Shown here: positions 26,101 through 37,144 of the stretch, piece by piece
Layout of the letters: every line of letters starts with the position of its first letter
Position numbering within the stretch: position 1 is the first letter of the stretch
Source: Daedaleopsis sinensis
Lineage: Eukaryota; Basidiomycota; Agaricomycetes; Polyporales; Polyporaceae
DNA: 64,000 nt
Reading direction: 5' to 3'
NCBI GenBank assembly: GCA_033807695.1
Contig: CM066303.1
Span: 1,550,001 to 1,614,000, forward strand
The notes under the pieces: model-generated
The model's database searches: none
Told to the model about the DNA's origin: nothing
The model's input: the letters and a program-made list of their open reading frames with translations, nothing else
Position numbers and translations under genes: made by a program

Positions 26101-26345
26101 CCGATGGCCAGTTCATGGATGCGGGCGGGGGTGGGATGTGGGACGGTGGGATGGGCGAGGGGATGATGGGGATGAACGGGATGGGCGGGAACGGGATGAA
26201 CGGGATGGGTGGGAACGGGATGAACGGGATGGGTGGTATGGGCGGGATGCGGATGGGCATGAACTCCTCCATGAACGGGAACATGATGGGGATGGGGATG
26301 GGGCAGTGGAATGGGGACGGCTTCGAGGGCGGGTTCAATGGCTGA
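23137..26345 (+). CDS. METTL14-like MT-A70 family subunit of the mRNA m6A methyltransferase
   Basis: Nuclear RNA N6-adenosine methyltransferase subunit, METTL14/Kar4 branch of the MT-A70 family. Exons: 23137-23531, 24662-25007, 25066-25177, 25234-26345, totalling 654 residues. Landmarks: [44 protein letters not shown] (the METTL14 lineage has EPPL, catalytic METTL3 has DPPW), [46 protein letters not shown], and [19 protein letters not shown]. After a DALRPKSP segment comes about 230 residues of Gly/Met/Asn-rich low complexity in place of the RGG tail of animals. Intron 1 is 1130 nt, far above the local norm. DPPL lacks the aromatic residue of the catalytic motif, so the protein is probably a non-catalytic RNA-binding partner. 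Confidence 0.9.
23532..24661 (+). other. 1130-nt intron of the METTL14-like gene
   Basis: Joined by GA|GTGAGT at 23532 and CACCCAG at 24661, restoring RFEEYPKQ. It is about 20 times longer than its neighbours. A strong hairpin sits at about 23627-23690 (ACGTCTCTGTCTCGGT paired with ACCGAGACAGAGACAT). Repeated GTTACA/TGTAAC words at 24240-24410 hint at further decayed inverted repeats. No coding sequence recognised. Confidence 0.7.
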
Positions 26346-26948
26346 ACTCGAGTCAAGTCGGACGCGCTGCCTGTTCACGGACCACGACCACTCGGACGGA
26401 TCGTGCATTTAGCATCTGTTGTATCACTATGTAGTACTCCCCGGAAGCTTCCTCATTGCTATCGGTGAGTTGGCTCCTCCTATCGCAACGAATGCAACTG
26501 ACAGTTGACTGTGACAGATGTTGTTGATCTTTGCTCTCGCCAACATTTGCGCGGGGATATATTCCGCGACAATCTGCTGGCCGTACGTGCGTATCGACTA
26601 CTTCACCGTTTGACGTCGTGACGCTCGCAGAAGATGTTTGGACAGATGCGAGACTTTAATCGCATGAACTCATTCCGTGGTGGGCCGCACAATATTCTTG
26701 GATTGTCCTAGGATCTTACCACTTTTAACTCGACAGTGTGCGTCGGTTGAACTCACTGACGCTATGATATATATGCCTGTCGCCATCCCACGCACGATGC
26801 AAGAACGTAAAGCATGTGAAAAGTCGAAGGCAACAAACTAACCACAAAAATGCTAATCCCATTATGATCGGAACTATACCACAACACGCCAACAGATACC
26901 ACGTCTTGGCTAGCTACAGCTTGTGAGTTAAGTCACGGAGTCGCACGA
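26346..26948. other. Intergenic, no supported gene
   Basis: 3' flank of the METTL14-like gene and unique DNA to the left edge of the duplicated block at about 26957. Nothing recognisable. Confidence 0.45.
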
Positions 26949-27569
26949 TCACTGAATCGCAATCTTCTTCGGGGCCATCTCAGGCGTCGTCCGCGGGAAC
27001 GTCACCGTCAAGACGCCGTCGACCATGGATGCCCTGATCTCCTCAGGCTGCACACACCCGTCAGCGATCCTTGTCGTCCCACAAGACCACCGGATGTACA
27101 TACCTTGATGCCTTGGGGGAGCGGCAGCGCCCTCGAGAACTTGCCGAAGCGGCGCTCGCGCACGGCGTAGCCCTTCTCGTCGCGCTCGCTGGACACGCTC
27201 GACTCGCCAGAGACGCTGAGGACGTTGTCCTTGACGTCGATCTGGACGTTCTCCTTCGTCAGCCCGGGGAGCTCGAACGTCGCCGTGATGAGGTTCTTGT
27301 CCTTGTCCTCGTGCAGGTCCATCCTGTCGCGTCCCGTCAGTCTCGCTCCCCGCGCGTATCCAGCGGATGCAGTAGGCGATGGAGCAGTCAGGTACTCACC
27401 TTGGACGCATGGGCCGCGAGGCGGCATTCGCGTTCTCGTGGTTGCGGTGCGCAACGGCGCCGAACGATCCCTGGGCGCCGCCAGTGCGTGCGTTGAACGC
27501 CTCGTCGAAGAGGCGGTCGAAGTCGGCGATGGAGTAGAAGGGCTCGGTGAAGAAGGTGGAGAGGGACAT
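26949..27569 (-). CDS. Small heat shock protein, Hsp20/alpha-crystallin family (copy 2)
   Basis: 162-residue sHSP. Exons: 27400-27569, 27104-27323, 26949-27047. N-terminus MSLSTFFTEPFYSIADFDRLF, a nine-residue longer arm than copy 1, then DLHEDKDKNLITATFELPG, VQIDVKDNVLSVSGE, and C-terminal KKIAIQ. The last codon and 3' flank differ from copies 1 and 3: the duplicated block ends inside the last exon at about 26957, and the stop TGA (26949-26951) comes from flanking DNA. The protein nonetheless keeps the I-x-I anchor. It is almost identical to copy 3 elsewhere. Heat shock element and TATA box conserved upstream. Confidence 0.92.
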
Positions 27570-27707
27570 GTTTCGAGTTGTAAGGGTCGTTAAGGGAGTA
27601 GAAGAGGGTTAGAGGGTATGTGGTGAGACTCGAGAGGAAAGCGGTCGATGAACTGTGAACTTGGGTACTTTCGTCTAGCTGAGGAGACATTCGTCAACAG
27701 AGCGACC

Positions 27708-27718
27708 CTATATATGCG
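27708..27718 (-). promoter_or_regulatory. TATA box of sHSP copy 2
   Basis: CCCTATATATG on the plus strand, about 140 nt before the ATG at 27569. Confidence 0.6.
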
Positions 27719-27734
27719 CCGCGCACATTGCGTT

Positions 27735-27762
27735 GAATGTTCGAGAATGGATTCATCGAGAA
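27735..27762 (-). promoter_or_regulatory. Heat shock element of sHSP copy 2
   Basis: GAATGTTCGAGAATGG begins an array of GAA/TTC units: GAA 27735, TTC 27740, GAA 27745 at perfect 5-bp spacing, followed by TTC 27752 and GAA 27760. Typical Hsf1 site. Confidence 0.75.
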
Positions 27763-28170
27763 CAGGTGCGTTGGTGGTATGATGTGAGAGGTGAAGTCAT
27801 TACGCGCGCTACAAACCGGCGCCTGTTTCTGGATTGTTCGAGACTTGGCGCGCTCGCGTCGGATTGCGTTTGATACGCACGCCGTATCGTCGCGCAAGTT
27901 CCTCGATGTTCTCTAAGCTCGCCACTAAGTATGCCATATACGTACATACCCGTCGCTCTCGTATTGCAGATGTGGCTGGAGTCACATCCGATTCAGAGCC
28001 GATCTTGTCCCGAGTGTCACGTCCCGAGCACGACAAGCTAGTGAAGACAACAGATGCACTGGCAGAACGCGCGGAAGCTCGGGCGGGCCCTCCTCCATGC
28101 TGGAATTTGCAGGAAATCTCAGCACACGCAGTAGGTGAAGTGGTAAAGCGCAAGTATCATACACACCTCA

Positions 28171-28467
28171 TCAGAGTCCCGTGCCAGTGTCGTCGGTCGT
28201 AGTATCTGTGTCGCTTGCTCCCCACCAGCAACTGCCGGAGGTCAACGCCGGGTCGCGCAAGTTGAGCATGACGCGCGCGATGATCGTGCTCGCGAGCCTG
28301 TGTGTACATCAGCAGGTCAGGAGCCAAGATGCAGGAAGATAGACGGGTGAGGAGGGCAGCAGTAAGGAGTTCAGAATTGTACGCACGCGTTTGTGATTGT
28401 GACGCTGACACCACGGAAGGGCGGCTAAACCATGCGCGTCAGGTTTATGTACGCCATGAGTCAAGCC
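28171..28467 (-). pseudogene. DUF6533 3' fragment (copy D)
   Basis: Only the last part of a DUF6533 gene: an exon reading RPFRGVSVTITNA (about 28390-28430) and the terminal exon LASTIIARVMLNLRDPALTS with stop TGA at 28171-28173. It is a copy of the end of DUF6533 copy E carried in the segmental duplication. Upstream it breaks at 28467 into the RPA2-like pseudogene, so there is no start and no membrane core. Confidence 0.85.
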
Positions 28468-30698
28468 AGGGTACTGCCCACCCTTCGAGATCGGGACAAG
28501 CCCGATCTCGAGGTCGAGTGGGACGTTGTGCTTACTCTCCGTCTTCCATATCCGCAGGCTCGTCGCGAGTTGCTTGCAGACCGTGGGCGGGGCCCAGCCG
28601 ATCAGCCGGCCGTCGAGCTGCACGCAAAGATTGCGTTTACCCGAGACGGACGGTGTGAACGCCTGCGTCATGCCGTGGGTTGCGAGAAGCGCGGGGATGT
28701 GCGCGACCGAGAGGGGAGCGGTGACGATGCGACATGTGCGGGTCAGGTGGTTGAGGAGACCGCAGGGGGAGCCGTCAGGCGTGTGCACCGGACAGAGGAA
28801 GCCTGTTCGAAGGCGCGATCAGTATTCGGAGAGGATGTAGAAGCGGAGGGTATTCTTACCCCATGCTTCTGGAAGGAGCTTTCGTACAGTCGTGGTCTTG
28901 AGCTCTGCGAAGAAGGCTCCTCGATGGATTGAGCGGAAGTGACTGATGTAGCGCATCCAATTCAGCTTCTCTGCGACTATGGTGAAGCCCGGTGCTTGCT
29001 GCAGGTCGAGACCTGTTGGCGAGACGAGGTTCCCGGTGGCGAGGAAATTGGACATCTTTGCGCCAATGTCGTAGCTAGTGCGTGAGAGCACTTTCTTGAT
29101 GTACCTCTCTATAAGACCGTTCAACATCGGCAAGTGAGCGAGCGGACAGGGTGGACATACTGTCAAAGAAGTCGACGGCTGGATTTGAGTTTCGGACGTC
29201 GAGAGCGATACCCTCGCGGAAGCTGTTTAGAGCTTCCTCTAGACGTTCCTTGATGATCATTCCATACAGTGTACCAGGCAGAAGTACCTCCTGATGTTGA
29301 GGCGAGTCAGGGTTGTCGACACTACATGACTTGGAGACCAGTGCATATAGCTTGCGCAACTTGAACCTTATGCGCATACAGTCAGCACTGAAGAAGAAAC
29401 GCGACCTCTCGAGAGCACTCGCAGTAACATGCGGAACTTGTCTTTTGGATGCTCCAAGTGTACGAGAACAACCTTGTTGATTAGCCACACGCCGATGGCC
29501 TGGTTGGTCCAATCGTCGGGCATGTTCACCACGACACGGAACTTGTCGCCAAGGTATTGCAGACACTGGTCGCCAGTGTAGAGACTGTACATCTTGAAAC
29601 TCCTCAAGAGGAGCTCCACGCGGTCCGACAAGAACGTGTCCTCGTAGTCCTGCATCATGACGCCGTCGAAGATCTCCCTGTCTGATGCAGATACCAGGGC
29701 CTTGAGAATCAACATGATAGGAATCACATACTCTTGCTTCCGCCAGCTAAACCGAAGCATCGCGCTGCCATTAGAGAGGTAGTGCAGCCGTGTTGGTGAC
29801 AGCGGTCTGGTCAGGGCGGACGCAGCGGATCTGAACGGCATAGGGAGTATAAGAGGGACCTCGGTTGACGAAGGACGGTCGCACAAGGGATATAACATGG
29901 TGTCGCCGAGGGAGAATGAGGTAGCGGATGAGACGTTCGTTGCCGTTGATGATGAAATATCCGCCGAACTCCTCGGGTTCTTTATGGTGCTTCACAAGGT
30001 CGGCGGAAGACATACCACGCAGGTTACATCTGACGGACTGAGCAGAATGAGGCGGTCAACAAAATGAGGCGACAATTGCGGACAGTTCACTCACCCGAAC
30101 CATGATTGGGAGTAGACCGCAATCCTTCATTTCGACTTCGACCGGCCCGTCATTGACTTGCCAGCAGAGCTTGACCATCATACGTCCCCGATACGAGGTA
30201 AGCCGTTCACGAGCCTCAAAATCCAATGAAGTGAGACCAGAGGTTTGCACACATACAAGTTTACGTGCCTACCTCAGTTGGGAATACTCTCCGTTCAATG
30301 GCATCCCGGTCGCGTTCTGGGACCATAGGTCTTGCAACAGTTACCTGCTCATATCACACTTGCGATTCATTCATTCCACGCGCATATACCGCACACCTCG
30401 GTTTACTCACTGGATAGCCGGTTTCCCCATCCTCTCTGACCGCTCTCCGAGCCAACGTCGCCCTTGCCGTCAAATACGACGCGCTTGCCTATGTCCTGTA
30501 TTCCAAGGTTCAACAGCCCCCGTCCGTCGCCATCGCCAAGAGGAAGGCCGGAGTCGTCGAAAGGTGTGGGGTCACAAATTCATTCAGGATTGGGACAACA
30601 GAGGCATCCTTCGGAGGGGCCTTGAAGTTCTTCTCGCGCTCTAGAGTATGAAATGTACTCCTAGCTCGCTTCGCTGGCCGCGAGGAGCTGTCGGGCAT
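28467..30698 (-). pseudogene. Truncated pseudogene of RNA polymerase I second-largest subunit (RPA2/RPA135)
   Basis: The N-terminal two thirds of an RPA135-type subunit can be followed from MPDSSSRPAKRARSTFHTLE at 30698, through [119 protein letters not shown] and CPVHTPDGSPCGLLNHLTRT, to GLVPISKGGQYPGL. Lesions: a small deletion and frameshift in exon 1 after EFVTPHL; one extra base near 29783, shifting AVTNTLHYLSNG; and complete loss of the C-terminal third at 28467 where the duplicated block begins. An intact copy must exist elsewhere because the subunit is essential. Confidence 0.88.
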
Positions 30699-31130
30699 GG
30701 CGTAGAGGGTGAGAAGCTGGTGAGGAGTAGAGTCTGTAGAGCATATGTTACTTCGACGAAATTGTACATCGGACAATGGGCGCTCGGACAAAAACTCAAA
30801 CGCCTAGGGCCGGGACTGAGCGCCTAACATACTACATTCGGTAGCAACACGCGCCTCAAGGCGCCTCATGGCTACGACTCTCGACTAGAGTAGGTACCCA
30901 GATCTTGCTCAGCACATTCAAGCTAGTCTCGAATCAACCATTAGAAGATGAATTCTGCTTGGTCGGAGAACATGACCACTGGCAATCTCGATATTCTCCA
31001 CGCGAGGGTTTTACTCGAGCCTTGACTTCAGCAATGCTGACTGGCACATGCATCTGCTATCACAAACCCGTAAGCAGGATGGAATGCTGATCATGGATCC
31101 GACTTACACGGAACGTGATAAATGCACGAC
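30699..31130. other. Intergenic, no supported gene
   Basis: Former promoter side of the RPA2 pseudogene and 3' flank of the next gene. Nothing recognisable. Confidence 0.45.
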
Positions 31131-31969
31131 TTATATGCCCACAATACGTTTGAACGCCTCGTAGCAGCTGAGAATAGCCCGTCTGTTGTCAAGAGGTTTC
31201 ATGCCCTCGCTGTACCGGCGAGCAGGCCTAGGAACAGCCGGCACATGCATGGTGACCACAGTCGGCTCGGCCGGGTAGGTACCGTGGCGCACGGAGCGCA
31301 CGAGGTCGGCAGTGACTGGAATCTTGTAGAAATTAGGTGTAGTGCCCACGAGGACGATGCCAGGCATGATCTACCTCGCGATTAGTTGGTCTACACATGG
31401 AAGGCGAAGGGACCACATACCTTGGATTCCAGGGCTGCCTCACCCGCCGTTTCTCTGATCCGGTTGTTATACGCGAATGCGGCGATTGCCTCAGCAATGA
31501 GTTGGGGTCGGGGATCGAGGGGATTGTCCGGTTGAAAGCGCTTGTCTTCCTGGACGACGAGAAGGATATCGTTCTGATTGCGATCGATGAGGCAAACATC
31601 GGTCTTGGCATGCCTCCATTCTCCGCAGACGAGGAAAGGGATGTCCTTGCGAGTCCGAGCGACTCTGTGGCGTTTGACGTAGCCCAGGTATTTGAACAGG
31701 TCGACGGCGAAGTCATCGACAGCGGACTCCTCGGCAGGTGCTGGTTTCATAGCGAGATCGAGGAGATTGATGAGCTCGGCGTTGTGATCGATGGCCATGT
31801 CCTCCGCCTCCTCTGTTGTCAGGAACTCCTCATCGACCACCGGCGGCGGCAGATGATCCACCTGGAAGAAGGTAGGAGCATCTTGAGTCTGGACTCGAAT
31901 GTTGTACGCCTCTAGGTCGTTCTCAGTCCAATCGCTGCCGGACTTCGCAGAACGGATGAGGTTTGCCAT
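31131..31969 (-). CDS. Uncharacterised agaricomycete protein with PD-(D/E)XK-like motif
   Basis: Two exons, 31421-31969 and 31131-31370, give 262 residues if ATG 31969 is used. The in-frame open region extends to about 32011 (QLSPFRDLDY before MANLIRSAKSG), so a few N-terminal residues or an exon may be missing. Core motifs: PAPAEESAVDDFAVDLF, RTRKDIPFLVCGEWRHAKTD, then a strand ILLVVQEDKR. Asp in HAKTD followed by the Q-E-D-K strand resembles the D...ExK active site of PD-(D/E)XK nucleases. This is my inference; I recall this protein type only as a multi-copy family of unknown function in polypores. The C-terminus has VPRPARRYSEGMKPLDNR. No lesion in the readable part. Confidence 0.6.
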
Positions 31970-32805
31970 GTAGTCGAGGTCGCGGAATGGTGAGAGTTGG
32001 GTGTGAATCACCGACTCAAGAGACTGAGACTCAGACGCTGTTTGGTTTGGTCACGCGAGACTCAGTAGGACTCAGTACAAAAGAAGCCAATACAATTTCT
32101 AAGACAGCTTTGCAGCTACAACGTGATTCCGTATGTGCGAGCTCTCAGCTTGGACTCGTATGCATTGCCGTTTTGCCTTGCCCTACTATTCCTCCAGTGA
32201 GGAGGAAGTTACACAAACACTGCGTATTCCAATGTCATAGGCGGAATGACAAGTTCCCGAACCGTGGCCAGAGGTAGTCAGGCCTTCAGGGGTCAACGTG
32301 AACTTAAGTGTTGGAAGCGGACGAAGGCCGAACAGCAACGACGTCATATCGACGCGTCAACCCCAGTCAAAAGTCGGGTGTGTGAGGTCGGATGAGAATG
32401 TGTGATATCGTGTGCAGTTGGGCGCTTCCAGCGGGATAGTTTTGTCGGAAACTGCCGAACCTTGATCTGGATGAGTCAGCATCTATAAGTCATCTCACCC
32501 ACATCCTTGAATAGAGGATAGATCCGGGACTCCGTCGGATAGATCCGGACAAATGGTCTAGATCCTGGGTGTTATCTAGACGCCATCGATAAGTCTGGTT
32601 CAACTAACAACCTGTCGCACCTCTGTCGCACCTCTACACCTCCTCTGCAGTTTGCGCACACCATCGCAGTCTGTTGTATTATAGTGTGCATTGCCTATTT
32701 GCTTGTAAGAGGACACTCTCATCTTTATAGAGACAAATACACTAATATAGTCCCCGTTAGTTTATTTGGCCTACATAGCTCAGACCGCCAAACACTACTA
32801 GTAGT
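31970..32805. other. Intergenic and probable left part of the Plavaka element
   Basis: No gene. From about 32540 AGATCC- and TCTAGA-containing words recur (GTTATCTAGACG near 32573), and similar words in inverted orientation occur near 44158-44171, suggesting subterminal repeats of the transposon. The exact terminus and target duplication could not be fixed. Confidence 0.35.
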
Positions 32806-35800
32806 ATGCCTCCTAAGCGTTGCAATGCCTGCGGAGATCTCTACGGACGGGTTGGAAAGGCAGAACATGAGCGTACCTGTGAAGACTTCATAGCAGCAGC
32901 AGCTCGTCGTGCGGCGGCTAGTACGGCAGCACCCGCAGGTACGTTAGCAGGCGGGCCTGTCTGCGTGATTGTTGCTGATTATGACTACCAGTTGGTGTTG
33001 AGCCGCGGGCAACCCAGGACGTGGATGATCTGCCTACTCTCAGGGATCGATGTGAGTACTCATCGAGATCATCCATCATCCCCTCAATATCTCATCAGAC
33101 TTGTCAATCAGTGTATCGTCCCATCACTACACAGTTTGCTCAAGACACGCAGATCTCGCCCCAAGTCCCTGCCAACCCTCAACAAGCATCTCGCTCTACA
33201 CAGCGTTCACAAAACCCGTCCATTCCGCAGCAGCCTCGCACGACGCCAGAAGGGCCGGCATTCCGTCCTGTAACACAGACAAAGCGGCAGCCTTCACGTG
33301 CCACACCGCCAAAGGCATCCTCTTCCCCGCAGCAGTCGTCCTCCTCGCAGCAGCCCTCCGCCGCCCCGCAGCAGCCTCCGCCCCCCGAGGAAGGGTCATA
33401 CAAGCTTGTCTTCCTCAAACAAGCCAGCAAATCACCTATCTTCTCGCGATCTCCCGATGTCCGCGCTGTCGACCCCGTTCTCAAGGCCGAGCCACTTCCC
33501 GACCAACCTTGGCATCCCTTTCCGTCTCGTACCGATTTCGAATTTGCTGAGTTTGCGCTCGATGCCGATCTCACTGCAGAGCAGGTCGATGCGCTGCTCA
33601 CTCTGATCCGGCGCATCACATCCAACCCCGCGGACCTGACCTTCAATTCGCACAAGGATGTTCGTAAGGCATGGGACAACGCTGCGTCAAAGCAGCCAGC
33701 TGTCTGTACTATTTACTGTGTCATACAAATGTTGTGAATAGCTCATATCTTGGTGTTGTACTACGTAGTTCGAACCACATATCCTGAAAGTGCCCTACTC
33801 GGAAGAATTCCGAACGTACAAGGTCCTGCTCCGACCTATATGGGAGTGGGCGCTCAGTCTGATCAAGGATCCGATCCTTGCGCCGAAGATGGTCTGGAAT
33901 GCAGTACAGAAGTTTCGGTATACAGACGGCGAGTGGGAACGCGTATACGACGAGCCGAATACTGGCGATTACTGGGCGGAACTGGAGGTCAGTGTTAGTG
34001 TTGAATGTGTGTACGTAATGTAGTATTGAATTCTACCAGTCTAAACTCCCAGAAGGTGGAAGCATGGTCGCGTTCATCATCTATGCAGACAAGACTCGCT
34101 TATCGACTTTTGGAAATCAAAAAGGCTATCCAGTCGTTGCTCGGCTTGCGAATCTACCGGTGAAAATCCGGAACGGTGAAGGGTTTGGTGGTGGCCAGAT
34201 CGTCGGGTTCCTGCCAGTGGTACATGCTGTGTTCTTGCAGGTAGATTGATAGCCTTGTCTGACTTGTCACGTTTGATCATCTAGGTTGAGGACTCTAATG
34301 AAGAAGGCAAATGGACATACACTACACACAAACGTGTCGTCTGGCATGAAGCTTTCTGGTTGCTTCTTAAAGTCTTCGAGGCAATATGGAGGAATAACAT
34401 CGGGTACAAGTTCCATTGCGGTGATGGATGGGAACGTCTACTCTTCCCCATCATCTTAATCCTCTCTGCTGATTATGAAGAACAGTAAGTCGTACATAGC
34501 TTAACATAGTAGCCTAAGGCTCAGTTCTATTGCTGATATCGTTACAGGGCGATCATGTCACTCATCCGAGGCCCAAGAGGAGCTCAACCTTGTCCTGTTT
34601 GTCATGTGCCAAAAAATGAGCAATGGGAGCTCCACGAGCACCTACAACATGAATTCCGAACAGTCGATGAAGCTCGCACAATTGTTGAGAGCAACTTACT
34701 GCCGACAGCAATGGAACCGAAGCTGCAACCCCTTGGGCTGCGTCCAGTTAGTGTATGTTGGGGTGAAAATCACTGTCAGTCTGCGACTCAAAGCTCACTT
34801 ATCTCTAATAACAGAGCGTGTTCTGGAAGATACCACATTGTGATCCCCATCAGGCGCTTTCTTGGGACAGGCTTCATGCCTATCATGGTGGATTGTTCAG
34901 CGACCACTTGTTTGCCGAGTTTCAGGCCACGCTCAAGGCAGCAGCACGAAGGTATACGGTGCAATTGAACGCACAGTAAGTATGCACGGCTTCTTGTTGC
35001 TCTCGTCTTCACTCATGAGTAGTATGGACTTGTACTGACGTAAATTTTGACAGATTCGATGCTGTACCTCGCTGGAGAGATTTATCACATTTTGCGGAGG
35101 TCGACTCTGTTACATTTGCAGATGGTGGTAAATACCAGGATATTTCCAAGGTGAGGCATGAAATTCACTCAATGTTCTGCTCGAAGTATGCTCCGAGTTG
35201 GCTACTATACTTACCAGTACTGGCGACTCGGAATATTACTAGGTGGTTGTCCCAACAAGTTACAATGTTCTACTGCATGAGAGACGTTGGTACCTCATCC
35301 TCAAGGCGACACGGGTGTACAACCTCCTTGATACCTTCTCAGGGTTCAAACGGCACACTGGCAAGAGTGTGGCTACAATTCGAAAGTTGATGCCAAGATT
35401 TACCGCGGCCCTGAAGGTAGAGTTATAATCTTTCTTGCTGCCAGTGATAATAGCAGCGAACTCACCGTCGTTCATCTCTCTGCATCTACTACAGGACTAT
35501 CAACCAACTCATCCGAAAAAGAATTGGAACTTTCCGAAGGATCACTCTCATCAACATCTAGCAGACGAGATCATGCGGAAAGGCGCTACGCGCAACACAA
35601 GCACCAAGCCGGGAGAGAAGATGCACAAGAGACCCAAGGGTATCTTTCAGAAGAGAACCAACGGCAAGGACACTGATGAACAGGTCACTATTTAATGAGT
35701 TTTATCTAGTATGTGACACTGATGCCAATGATTCTCTACACAGATTGCCGTCATCGAGCATCAGATGGTGGTTGAAATCGCTATTCGTCATACCATTGAT

Positions 35801-36598
35801 GCCGTCGATGAACTCCGATCTCCACCTTCCCAAAATACCATCCCAGAGGTCGATCCCTTTCACTTTGGCCATGTACGGGTTGGTTCCCGCGACATGCCTG
35901 TCTCCTTAAAAGACATCGAGACCAAGCATCACGGTGATCTGACGTACACCAACTTTGCTCAATCAGTCAGTGAATACCTCATCCGAGAAGGCATTATTAT
36001 GCGGCCTGAGAGTGGTACACAGGCGAAGGGACAACCCCGAGTAGATGGAAGTACTAGGGTATGCCAGTTTTCGATGGTTATTAGAAGTGACTATTACACT
36101 CACATTGTATCGAATCGATCATAGGTCATTCCCTCGAAGTACATCAAGGTTGAGTACACCTCTGAAGTCACCTGGGACAAGAAAATGGACTATCTTCGAT
36201 GTAACCCTGCCTTTCACCACCGACCACGCTTCGACTTCATCATGTTCAAAACCCGTCCACACGACCCAATCCAGTTTGGTCGGTTGAAGACAATCTTCGT
36301 ATACGAGACCGAAGCAGCTACCAAGCATCCGGTTGCATTCATTGAAGAGTATAACGTTGTTGCAGGGCCTCGTGTGGAGAATGATACTATAGACCTCGAT
36401 CTCGGTCTATGCCGCATCCGTCCTAAATGGTACACCAAGCTGATAAATGTTGAGTCAATCATTCGTGGTGTCCTTACTGTTCGTGATCACCGCCCCGCAG
36501 GTTATGCACAGAATGATCGGCTTGTTATTGACATTATAGATAGTGACATGCTCGTGCGTTGTAGAAAACTCTTCCCATTTTGGTACAGTGACTTATGA
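32806..36598 (+). CDS. Plavaka-family transposase, apparently intact
   Basis: Thirteen exons join without a stop or frame break: 32806-32958, 33018-33051, 33112-33701, 33769-33987, 34040-34219, 34285-34484, 34548-34752, 34815-34975, 35054-35150, 35243-35416, 35495-35683, 35744-36058, 36125-36598; 996 residues. The N-terminus has a CNAC...H...C zinc-knuckle-like motif, followed by Gln/Pro/Ser-rich linker. Core blocks: PFPSRTDFEFAEFALDADLT, NSHKDVRKAWDNA, RPIWEWALSLIKDP, MVAFIIYADKTRLSTFGNQK, LPVKIRNGEGFGGGQIVGFL, ILILSADYEEQ, CPVCHVPKNEQ, and DYLRCNPAFHHRPRFDF. Inferred RNase-H-fold acidic residues include Asp in YADK and SADYEE. The open frame across twelve introns implies recent activity. 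Confidence 0.88.
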
Positions 36599-37144
36599 GT
36601 TACCAGCATACCTACATCTATAGCTTGATTGAATTCTGGCCTACTATACATGCTCAATGTCTGCTTTTTTGTGTTGGTTTTGAAGAAAACAAGGTCAGAG
36701 TCGGAGTCGGAGGGCAATATTTGGTGCCACATGTCTGAATTTGGTCACACAAACGCCGGTGTTCAACTTGCACTTTGCCGTCTCTGCCTCTGCCTCCCAT
36801 CTTTCTTTCCCGTCTCTTAATGCTGCCGCAGACCATGTTGACGACAATAACTACACCTATCCATTGCTCCTGCGACACCTCTTGCCTCTATAGTTCTCCT
36901 TAACTGCATCCCCTTTCGCAGTCGATGTGCAGCCTCACTGGGTGCGCAACTTGAAGCATGTTCACCACAATGGCAAAGATGACTGCGTACACACTCCCGT
37001 TGGTGTGGGCTCTCAAAGAGTCGAACAGGACATTCGCACCAAACAACAGGTGGTCGAACAAGGACATGTATCCTGTTTCACCCCAACTGGTGAGTTTCTG
37101 TTAGATCTTCTCGGCATGATGTGAAGCACAAGAGCAGGAAAGGG

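Larger units (their letters stand above)
26957..28467. repeat. 1.5-kb segmental duplication (sHSP copy 2 plus DUF6533 3' fragment)
   Basis: Near-identical by eye to 45655-47168 in the same orientation, including introns, promoter and intergenic DNA. The left break is in the last sHSP exon. The right break, after CATGAGTCAA, falls inside the RNA polymerase I subunit pseudogene on one side and the DUF6533 copy E gene on the other. Confidence 0.88.

Noticed and set aside
25091..26408. Long minus-strand open frames (421 and 360 codons), Pro/Ile- and His/Ala-rich
   Set aside because: They are antisense shadows of the Gly/Met repeat of the METTL14-like gene. Their composition simply reflects the repeated GGGATG codons, and no splice or homology evidence supports them.
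27071..27593. Plus-strand frames over the sHSP genes (also at 45585-46299 and 17631-17939)
   Set aside because: Antisense shadows repeated at all three copies because the genes themselves are duplicated.
36927..37124. Antisense frame reading YMSLFDHLLFGANVLFDSLR that looks like a membrane protein piece
   Set aside because: Open for about 60 codons but I could not tie it to a family, so it is not listed as a captured gene.
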